A model generated the notes under the pieces. It was not told the origin of the DNA, searched no databases, and saw nothing but the letters and a program-made list of their open reading frames with translations. From positions 41,781,670 to 41,845,669 of the forward strand of contig OZ025248.1 in NCBI GenBank assembly GCA_964019135.1: DNA of 64,000 nucleotides, given 5' to 3'. The DNA comes from Arenicola marina. Taxonomy: Eukaryota > Annelida > Polychaeta > Arenicolidae. The position numbers were made by a program, and so were the translations under genes. Each line of letters begins with the position of its first letter. Positions within the stretch are counted from its first letter, which is position 1. This document shows positions 48,876-58,800 of this stretch, piece after piece.

Positions 48876-48905
48876 CCTTTATGGAAGAGGCCTCTTCCAT
48901 AAAGG
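48876..48905. other. Perfect 30-bp palindrome
   Basis: CCTTTATGGAAGAGG is followed directly by its reverse complement with no spacer. Confidence 0.95.
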
Positions 48906-49533
48906 TACATTACTCCTCGCAGCTAGGAGTCAAACTGAGAGGTGTTCAGTTTAACCTCTACATTATATAAATATATATTTAGCGATTGGACCAGTGTCTT
49001 CTCGTGTACAATTTTTTTTATAAAATGTCACCTTCATTTAATATGTCTGAAGCTGAAGACGACATGCACCCAGTATTTGTCTTTAAAGCTGCCATATTTC
49101 ATTTGTTCCCGATTTTACTTCTTTCGGGATATATTAAAGGTGATATATAGTTAGGACTGCTATTCCTTCTGTTTGTTGCTAATGTGTTTTGTGCGCAGTT
49201 TTAAATTGGAAAATCGCCCGAATAGTTTTTCTGCAAACAATTCCCACATTTAACATGGAACCCTACAAGAACATTTTGGTGGAAAATGACCACCTCAGTT
49301 TCTCCATGAAGGGGACAAGTCAGACAAACGACAACTTGCGTAAGACATCACATTGGTATTTGGGTGCGGATGACTATATAGGTCACGAATCATAGGTCAA
49401 TGTTACAAAACAAGTCTTCCCGCATCACGAAACATGTTTTCCCGCGTAACTCTGTATCCAGCTTATCTGGATCCACCCCTGCACATGTAATGAAGGTAAA
49501 TAGTTGCTTTTAACTTGCCGTCTGGCTATAAAT

Positions 49534-49650
49534 CTAGCGTGCCGAGGGTGTATGTGGCAAACTCCTACAGCTGCCACCGAAACTATAGCGTGCCGGGGAT
49601 ATATCGTATTGCTGCCACTAAAACTGTAGCGTGCCGGAGGTGTACATGTT
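49534..49650 (+). repeat. Degenerate repeat, three copies
   Basis: AGCGTGCCG recurs near 49537, 49586 and 49629, each time after an ACT(G/A)T or AATCT block. GCTGCCACYRAAACT lies between copies. Confidence 0.5.
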
Positions 49651-49950
49651 TCTGGTGTTATGTCAGGAAGGGGGCGTTTTAAGCTGCGACATAATTAAGC
49701 ATTCTCGGTTGCCTCAGTTAAACCTAGCCTAAATAACCCAGCAATAAGGTAATAATTAAGAGAGTAGTTACAATTCAAGTGATTTATTCCGGGTTTATTC
49801 AACCAGTCGCTGCCACCACATACATTTAAATGTATGATCAAACTACCAATGTAACTGGAATATATACATGGCATCAGCCTCTCGGCAAATATACCGATAA
49901 CTATATCACAAAGAACCACCAATATCACAAACTGAAGTATCACTGTAAAT

Positions 49951-50021
49951 TCTGTACACATATAACGGGGCTCCATTCACTGTACACATATATAGCGGGG
50001 TGCCATCCAGTGTATACATAA
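49951..50021 (+). repeat. Detached units of minisatellite G
   Basis: About 2.5 diverged copies of the 28-bp unit (TATAGCGGGGTGCCATCCAG and TGTATACATA) lie about 2 kb left of the main array. An interspersed element and a LINE remnant separate the two. Confidence 0.85.
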
Positions 50022-50023
50022 TA

Positions 50024-50330
50024 ATAAGAATAAGCCCATCTGGGGGCGGGGGGGGGGGGGGGGGAGGCAATCCGGGGGTATATCCGTTCCTTGGGAATGG
50101 GTTTTTCATTTCACCGTGAACTGGGAATGAGGATATTAGCCGACGGCCGTGATCGAGGATTTTCATTAATCGTGAACTGGGAATTTTAATATTAAATTAA
50201 CGGTGAATTGGGAAATTGCCAATTTATATCATGTATCCGCCTCTTCCATTGTATACGGCGACTTCTCCTTTTAATTCATCGTGACCTGGCAATAAAGAAA
50301 TGTATTCTTCGTGACTTGGGAACACGACGC
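50024..50330. mobile_element. Copy of a poly-G-centred interspersed element
   Basis: A long G run (50047-50063) is followed by CGTTCCTTGGGAATGGG, CGTGAACTGGGAATG, GTGATCGAGGATTTTCATTA, and GGGAATTTTAATATTAAAT. The second half matches 56490-56665 closely. The element family is palindromic, with other pieces at 54703-54785 and 55009-55093. No protein is encoded. Confidence 0.65.
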
Positions 50331-50354
50331 CCCCTTGCCCCCCCCCCCCTCCCC

Positions 50355-51945
50355 CCTATCTGTGACCGACAGAGCTTACCGCAGTCGTCGCATCGGTGAC
50401 CTGGCGTTTCAAGTCCAGTTTCTTAACCAGAGCCCGTCGTGGTGGGCCATTCGCACACGCACGACACGTACCCATCCTGTCTTTTGGGATGCTAGATCCT
50501 CCCAAGAATCTGAATCGATGCCGAAAACCTTCATGTCACGCTTGCAAACATCCTTAAGTTTAAGCTTTGGCCGTCCATTATAGTCAAAGCGAAAGCACAC
50601 GCATTTGAGAGTCGATCCATGAGTCTCTGTAGCTGGCTTTCTGAATGCGCAACCGGCGCTGCGTCTTCAGCGAATAGCAGTTCTCTAGCGCCTCCGCTTG
50701 GACTTAGCGCGCAATCTTGAACGGTTGTACAGCTTCCCAGATCTGGTGTGTAGGTAAACACCCTCCGCATCCAAATAAAGTTGGCGCAAGCACACAACCC
50801 TGCTTCACGCCATTTCTGACTTGGAAGCTCTCGGATCCGTCGAACTGTACTGTGCTGAACGAGTGTTCATGAGAGGAGCGGAGAAGGTTAAGTAGTCTGC
50901 GGGGGCAGCCCGACTCCAAGATTGTGTACAACCCAGATCTGCTGACAGTATCAAAAGCCTTGGTGAGATCAACAAAAGCAAGGTAGAGGGGCTTGTGCTG
51001 TTCTGTACATTTCTCCTGGAGTTGACGCAACGAGACTATCATGTCAACAGTCGATCTTCCGGATCTGAATCCTCACTGCGCAGTCTCTTTAAGTCAATTC
51101 TGGCGAAGAGATTAACAGTAACACTTAAGAGTGATCGATATTCCGCGGTAATTGCTACAATCACCCCGGTCCCCTTTGTTTTTGTAGAGTGTAACTATAT
51201 TTGAATCACGCATGTCCTGTGGAACAGTTCCATTGTTCCAGCAAAGGACGAGAAGTTGGTGAATATGAGGGAGCAAAATAGTTTTCCCACAGTTTATTGC
51301 TTCAGCGGGAAGTCATTGCCAGGCGATTTCCCGCTGCCCAAGAAATCACTTGCATCACCAAGCTCGCGAACTGAGGGAACTCTGTCCAGATCGTTCATGA
51401 CCGGCAGTCGAGGTAATGCGTCAAGCGCCGTTGCCGATACATGGGACTCGTGCGCGTACAATGAGACATAGTGTTCCACCCAGCGAGACATCTCTGTGCT
51501 ACGAACTGTAATCACCTCGCCATCAAGTGACTTTAAGGGGACTATTTTAGTGACCTTGGGGCCCAGGGCTTTCTTAATTCCGGTGTACATTGCCCGCATA
51601 TTACCTCTATCAGAGTTTTGTGTTAGTAAAAATGTTGTTCGTGTCAGTCGCATGTATCCAAGCTATGTTATTCACAATACTACTGTTGTCAGTTTACCAA
51701 AACTTTGCTCTTTTGATAGCACTGCTTGTCCCCCCAAAAATACAAATAAAATTAGATTTTCATTTTGCCCCATGTTCCCCTATGTGTTTTTCATTTTTGG
51801 CTTCAATAACTGGTTCCATCTCTGCTGAGTGAGTGGCGAACCAATCCTTGTTGGCAGATTTCATTTTCCCGAACGATGTCATCGCAGCGCTGTAAATGGC
51901 AGAGCGCAGGGTGGCCCAGCATTCTTCTACATCAGAAGATTATTG
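50355..51945 (-). pseudogene. Degenerate LINE (non-LTR retrotransposon) ORF2 remnant
   Basis: Read on the minus strand, from high to low coordinates. A pre-polymerase region (NKDWFATHSAEMEPVIEAKN) comes first, then a linker (RWVEHYVSLYA, LPVMNDLDRVPSV). Reverse transcriptase blocks follow: QDMRDSNIVTLYKNKGD, LYLAFVDLTKAFDT (block A), NGVKQGCVLAPTLFG (block B) and FAEDA (block C, normally F-A-D-D). The tail block GRPKLKLKDVCKRDMK and a CDDCGKLCRSQ zinc-finger-like end come last. Frameshifts split it at several points, sequence between blocks B and C is missing, and one catalytic aspartate is replaced. There is no endonuclease, so it is 5' truncated and inactive. The exact clade is not assigned. 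Confidence 0.85.
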
Positions 51946-52024
51946 ATTAGCTGGCAGCGTCTGCTCCAACGTCGGCCGAAAATGACGACGCTTTTCGCTC
52001 TCGTCCCGAGTGAGTCAATGCGAG

Positions 52025-54516
52025 ATTGAGTATACATATAGCGGGGCGCCATCGAGTGCACACATAATTATAGCGGGGAGCCTTCCAGTGTACACATATA
52101 GCGGGGCGCCATCGAGTGCACACATAATTATAGCGGGGAACCTTCCTGTGTATACATATAGCGGGGCGCCATCGAGTGCATACATATAGCGGGGCACCAT
52201 CGAGTGTAAACATATAGCGGGGCGCCATCGAGTGTATACATATAGCGGGGCGCCATCGAGTGTACACATATAGCGGGGCATCATCAAGTGTATACATATA
52301 GCGGGGCGCCATCCAGTGTATACATATAGCGGGGCACCATCGAGTGTATACATATAGCGGGGCGCCATCGAGTGTATACATATAGCGGGGCGCCATCCAG
52401 GGTATACATATAGCGGGGAGCCATCGAGTGTACACATATAGCGGGGAGCCATCGAGTGTATACATATAGCGGGGCGTCATCCAGTGTACACATATATCGG
52501 GACGCCATCCATTGCATACATATAGCGGGGCGCCATCCAGTGTATACATATAGCGGGGCGCCATCCAGTGTATACATATAGCGGGGCGCCATCCAGTGTA
52601 TACATACAGCGGGGCGCCATGCAGTGTACACATACAGCGGGGCGCCATCCAGTGTATACATACAGCGGGGCGCCATGCAGTGTACACATACAGCGGGACA
52701 CCATCCAGTGTACACATATAGCGGGGAGCCATCCAGTGTACACATATAGCGGGGAGCCATCCAGTGTATACATATAGCGAGGCGCCATCCAGTGTATACA
52801 TATAGCGGGGTGCCATCCAGTGTATACATATAGCGGGGCGCCATCCAGTGTATGCATATAGCGGGGGGCCATCCAGTGTATATACATATAGCGGGGCGCC
52901 ATCCAGTGTATACATATAGCGGGGCGCCATCCAGTGTATACATATAGCGGGACGCCATCCAGTGTATATACATAAAGCGGGACGCCATCCAGTGTACACA
53001 TATAGCGGGGGGGGGGGGGGCATCCAGTGTATATACATATAGCGGGGCGTCATCCAGTGTATACATATAGCGGGGCGTCATCCAGTGTATACATATAGCG
53101 GGACGCCATCCAGTGTATATACATAAAGCGGGACGCCATCCAGTGTACACATATAGCGGGGGGGGGGGGCATCCAGTGAATATACATATAGCGAGGCGCC
53201 ATCCAGTGTATACATATAGCGGGGAGTCATCCAGTGTATACATATAGCGGGTGGTCATCCAGTGTATACATATAGCGGGGTGCCATCCAGTGTATACATA
53301 CAGCGGGGCGCCATCCTGTGTATACATATAGCGGGTCGTCATCCAGTGTATATATACATATAGCGGGGAGCTATCCAGTGTATACATATAGCGGGGAGCT
53401 ATCCAGTGTATACATATAGCGTGGCGCCATCCAGTGTATACATATAGCGGGGCGCCATCCAGTGTATATATACATATAGCGGGGAGCTATCCAGTGTATA
53501 CATATAGCGGGGAGCTATCCAGTGTATACATATAGCGTGGCGCCATCCAGTGTATACATATAGCGGGGCGCCATCCAGTGTATACATATAGCGGGGGGTC
53601 ATCCAGTATATACATATAGCGGGCGTCATCCAGTGTATACATATAGCGGGGGGTCATCCAGTGTATACATATAGCGGGGCGCCATCCAGTGTATATATAC
53701 ATATAGCGGGGAGCTATCCAGTGTATACATATAGCGGGGAGCTATCCAGTGTATACATATAGCGTGGCGCCATCCAGTGTATACATATAGCGGGGCGCCA
53801 TCCAGTGTATATATACATATAGCGGGGAGCTATCCAGTGTATACATATAGCGGGGAGCTATCCAGTGTATACATATAGCGGGGCGCCATCCAGTGTATAC
53901 ATATAGCGGGACGCCATCCAGTGTATATATACATATAGCGGGGAGCTATCCAGTGTATACATATAGCGGGGAGCTATCCAGTGTATACACATAGCGTGGC
54001 GCCATCCAGTGTATACATATAGCGGGGCGCCATCCAGTGTATACATATAACGGGGGGTCATCCAGTATATACATATAGCGGGCGTCATCCAGTGTATACA
54101 TATAGCGGGGGGTCATCCAGTGTATACATATAGCGGGGCGCCATCCAGTGTATACATATAGCGGGGCGCCATCCAGTGTATACATATAGCGGGGCGCCAT
54201 CCAGTGTATACATATAGCGGGGAGCTATCCAGTGTATGCATATAGCGGGGCGCCATCCACTGTACACATATAGCGGGGAGCTATCCAGTATATACATATA
54301 GCCGGGCGCCATCCAGTGTATACATATAGCGGGGAGCCATCCAGTGTATACATATAGCGGGGCGCCATCCAGTGTATACATATAGCGGGGAGCTTTCCCG
54401 TGTATACATATAGCGAGGCGCCATCCAGTGTATACATATAGCGGGGAGCTATCCAGTGTATACATATAGCGGGGAGCTATCCAGTGTATACATATAGCAG
54501 GGCGCCATCTTACCAG
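52025..54516 (+). repeat. Minisatellite G, main block, 28-bp unit, about 89 copies
   Basis: The unit is CATATAGCGGGGCGCCATCC followed by AGTGTATA. Variants include GGGAGCTATCC, GGGGGTCATCC, GGACGCCATCC and a 2- or 4-bp TATA extension. Two units contain expanded G runs, near 53010 and 53160. Variant order from about 53399 is repeated from about 53858 (459 bp apart). Minus-strand frames of up to 368 residues come from the stop-poor unit and are not genes. Confidence 0.97.
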
Positions 54517-54794
54517 GCCTGCGTCTAAGCAGCATGTGTGCCGTTTAGAGCCAGGCCGCATTTGCTGTCTGTGCGGTATTGCAGTGCATATTTTCGCGTA
54601 TAGGGCGCACAGTTTTTAACTATCCGACAAAATATGCATCTTTCCAGAATTCTTATGCAATTTACTGATCTGGCGGAAAGCAAATACTTTGATTTATTAT
54701 CTTCACTGGCAATGTCAGGGCTGGTCTGGCCAAAATCACGGTGAAATCAAAAGCAAATTCCCTAGGAACGGAAATACCCCTTGCGGAAATACCC
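54517..54794. other. Unique segment interrupting minisatellite G
   Basis: No gene. Its last 83 bases (54703-54785) recur at 55009-55093 and belong to the element family described at 50024. Positions 54522-54698 are absent from the second copy. Confidence 0.7.
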
Positions 54795-55007
54795 CGCCAT
54801 CCAGTGTATACATATAGCGGGGAGCCATCCAGTGTATACATATAGCGGGGCGCCATCCAGTGAATACATATAGCGGGGAGCTATCCAGTGTATACATATA
54901 GCGGGGCGCCATCCAGTGTATACATATAGCGGAGAGCTATCCAGTGTATACATATAGCGGGGAGCTATCCAGTGTATACATATAGCAGGGCGCCATCTTA
55001 CCAGGTC
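54795..55007 (+). repeat. Minisatellite G, distal block, about 7 copies
   Basis: The same 28-bp unit resumes. It ends in the same terminal variant (TAGCAGGGCGCCATCTTACC) as the main block, which points to duplication of the array end with its flank. Confidence 0.95.
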
Positions 55008-55815
55008 TTCACTGGCAATGTCAGGGCTGGTCTGGCCAAAATCACGGTGAAATCAAAAGCACATTCCCTAGGAACGGAAATACCCCTTGCGCCCCCCCCC
55101 CCCCACCCCCTATAGCTTCTCCCGAATACATCCAGTGCTGTTTTGAACGGGAGACGATCGTCATGTGCGTATTCGGTTTATCGTGAGGATATTCCTATAT
55201 ATATACCCGGCCCGGCTACCAAAGAAATGCACCCAGTGAGGATGATCGAGGAATATAGAAGAGGAAGTCGAGGAACTGCATGGCTGGCTGAGGCGGCAAC
55301 TGGAGCATTAATTTGTTCTGCTGTCGTTGGCTTACGTATCGCTTCGAGTGGCCTCGATGTGAAGCGCGGATCGTAGGCAAATATTGCGCCCACGCGTAGG
55401 TGAAAGCCTATGTGGACCCCTCGGTGGCCATTGGTGGGGGGGAGGGTGGATAGGAAGGATGGGTCGATCGCCCCTAGGCTTGTGGTCGGGGCAATTAACT
55501 TAACGTTTCTATTGGTCATCATTACATATAGGCCTATGTATGCGCGGCAGAATTTTTTTCCGATCTACTATAACACTGTATAACGTCGAAAAACTATCGC
55601 TTACTCCCGGGCATTTACTGTGGATCGATCCATGCTGAGCAGCGGTACATGTTGAAATCATAACGCGCCCAACCGGAAGCGGAAGTTGGCGTAAAATTGG
55701 ACTACACGGATGGAACCAAATATCTGGTTGACCTAGTCTGAAAGTCTGAAACGCCTGTTAATGACTTAGACCCTGGTCGAACTGGGAAAAAGGCATTGTT
55801 AAAAAGAAAAAGAAA
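55008..55815. other. Region upstream of the TRIM gene
   Basis: After the duplicated element piece (55009-55093) and a C run (55094-55105) the sequence is unique. A block near 55462-55505 (TAGGCTTGTGGTCGGGGC) resembles 56883-56925 and so is a dispersed repeat. No TATA box or initiator could be fixed upstream of the start at 55816. Confidence 0.45.
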
Positions 55816-55891
55816 ATGTTAGATGAAGCATTTAAAAATATACCTAAGACATTGTCCTGTCCAAATTGCAACCAGACATTTGGTACAAAGG
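55816..55891 (+). CDS. TRIM gene exon 1: start codon and first RING zinc ligands
   Basis: MLDEAF opens the frame, and CPNC gives RING ligands 1 and 2. The donor is AAAGG followed by GTGAGA. The last base is the first of a split GAT codon completed by exon 2, the only joint that keeps the RING spacing standard. The open frame beyond the donor is intronic. Confidence 0.75.
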
Positions 55892-58800
55892 GTGAGAAGA
55901 ACACTCCTGCTGCATGCGTTTCACTTTCAAGTTTCATTTTCACGGCGCGGTTATTTCATTCTCACTCAGTGCTCCACGCTCTAGGCCACCTGTTTTTCGT
56001 AAATGTTATAGTTTCTCGATGCACGATTTGCAACCACTTTGTATGCATTTATTTCTATCTACTCCACTGCATTAGGCTAGTCCGACACTATTTCAAATGC
56101 CTGACCACGACCATGGGGGGGACAAGGTCAAGGGTCAAGGGGGGTTCCCAGATCATGAAGAATAAATTTCTTTATTCCCATGTGACATGTCACAATAAAT
56201 TAAAAGCAGAACTTTCTGCATGCAATGGAAGGGTGGATACACAGTACTAAATTGACGATTTCACGATTCATGTTTATTTAATTTTAAAATTGTCAGGTCA
56301 TGTTTAATGAAAATCCTCGATCATGGTGGTCAGCTAATACCCCATTCCCAGTTTATGAAGGATTACATTCCTCATTACCAGTTCACAGTGAAATGAAAAG
56401 CCCAACCCTGAGGAATGCAAATACCCCTTGCCCCCCCCTCCCCCTCCCCCCAATCATGGAAAATAATTCTTCATGAAATTGAAATGGGAATGGGGTAGAT
56501 CTATTAGCAAACTGCTATGATCGAGGATTTTCATTTCTCGTAGACTAGGAATTTTAATATTAAATAACAATGAATCGGAAAATCGTCAATTTAGTATGTG
56601 CCCTTCCATTGCATGCAGAGAGTCTTGCTTTTAATTCATTGTGATCTGGGAATAAAGAAATTTATTACAGGTGTAGTCAAGAGAGGGATGTACTAGGGCT
56701 AGGCTTTGGCGCAAGTGCCCCCAGGCAAGCCAGCTCTCGGGCTTGCCTGGGGGTACTTGCGCCAAGGCTAGGCCATGCCAGTGATCTCCCCAGCCTGGCT
56801 GCTAGGTGGTGGCAGAGGGTAGGGATATCGTGGTAAGTTGGATAGGGGAGGGTGTTCGGGTTTAGTGAGGGGGGAGGATGGGTAACCCATAGGCTTGTGG
56901 TTGGGGATATTAACTTACTGGCTAATCCATCCTCCCTTTTAAGTAGATATATCTTGATTTGAATTGCAGTGGGGTAGTACCCCTGCACTGCAGCAAGTAG
57001 GGTAAGGACTAAAGGCAAAGTAAACTTTTTAGCAGATGAAAAGGTTCTTTTAGACATCAGAAGGTGAACTTATAGGTTGAAATAAAGAAGTCAGTGGAAG
57101 AATCTAATGTCACAACCAGCCAGAAAGGAAAGTCTAACATACTTGATTAATGATGAGATGCAATGAGAAAGAGCAGTTCTATTGTCCACTCACCAATAAT
57201 AGTATAATTTGCAAGTGCAGTTACAACATCTGATCTGCAACAATTTTAATTTAAAATTATTTTCATTCACTTTAATTACCAGTGTATAAATCACACCTTT
57301 TTTTCTCATGGCTGAGGGGTGCAACTTATAACACAGGTGTGACTTATACATGAACCAAGTCTAAGATTGTCTAACAGGAACCCCCCTCCCCCCCCTTATC
57401 TACTTGACCTACCAGGAGATCTGGTCCAATTGTAAAACCACTGTCCCGTTGCAGCTACTAGGTATACAGTTTCTGTCTGGCTTACTTAGTCCAAGACAGC
57501 ATCTTTATCAAGTCGCACCATCGACTATTGCTGCTTGAACGATGCCCAGCCATGCAACTTATACACTAGTGCAGATTTTATATGGCTCAAGTCTAAATAT
57601 TTCTCAAAATCAATGGGTGCAACTTATGCCCCCGAAATTATGGTACAACTTAGATGTAAGTAAAGTCTAGCAAAATGGGATGCTGTCAGAGATTTGTCTT
57701 GGATGCAAGATTGCAGCAGTCCCCTTTTTTTTTCTGTTGAAGCACAAACTAAAAACAACTGCACATGCACATGCTTAACAAAAAGTACTAGCAAATATAG
57801 CTAATAATGCTTAGCAGGTGTTGTCTTGATTAAAATAAACTATATTTGACATCTAGCTTAAATAGTTGCCACCCAGTAAACAACTTAACATAATTTTTCA
57901 TGTAACTTCCTAACGTTGGGAAAACGTCTACTCTCGACTTCTCACAATTTTGTATTTATAATAACTGCTACATGCAGCCAAGTTTTCTTAGTCACTACAC
58001 ATGGCAAAGGTTTTATTTTTATGGGATAAAGGCTAGAAAAGATTACATTAATGTTTCCAACAAATGTTGTAATAACGTTGTGCTGATGTTAACTTTGAGA
58101 TGACATGATTACAACCAAAAACCAATGTTGACGAATGTTGTGTGTTTTCTGGTAAGCAATCATGGTCTTATTGTACAATAATTCTGTAATATATGACATA
58201 GCTTCAGTAGGTTATCCAGAATACTTGAAATGATGTAGATGAAAAGAGGTAGATTCTCACATGCTTAGGAAAGAGTGGGGTATCCGGTTTATCCAGGGCA
58301 AAGTGTCTATCAGTACTGTTTATTTCAGATCTGCATTGGTTTCAAAGCCAGATTCTGCATGCATCTAGATTTTGGGCTAAAATCTGGGGCGGCATACACC
58401 CAGTACCATGTTTCCATGCCCTGCATGTCAATCATTATCTCATCTAACTGGCATCAGAATCAAGCCAATCCCTAATTTTGTTTGTTTCTGATTTACATGT
58501 ACCTGTAATGAATAACAGCATAATAGAGATGTAGACTATGCATAGACCCAGACTGTAATTTGGGACACACAGTGCTTTAGAATGTAATAATCAGGAGTTA
58601 AATTTGCAGGGGGGACACACTGCCAGTTGTGAGGTGAGACATAGCCTAATTATTCGCGACATGAGGGATGCAACGATGATAGTGTTATGTGACATTTTAC
58701 CCAAAAGTTTCACCATGTCACAACATCGCACCCTGGCTCAAATACTGTTGCACCAAAGTGACACTGACTGGGTCTTATCAAGTATATTACTCTGCTATAA

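Larger units (their letters stand above)
47830..49950. other. AT-rich intergenic region
   Basis: No gene is recognised. It includes the 30-bp palindrome at 48876-48905 and a three-copy degenerate repeat with core TAGCGTGCCG at about 49534-49650. Confidence 0.5.

Noticed and set aside
51947..54561. Minus-strand frames of up to 368 residues (APRYMYTLDGAPLYVYTGW-like repeats)
   Set aside because: They are products of the 28-bp unit, with the same peptide in several frames. No start context or conserved domain.
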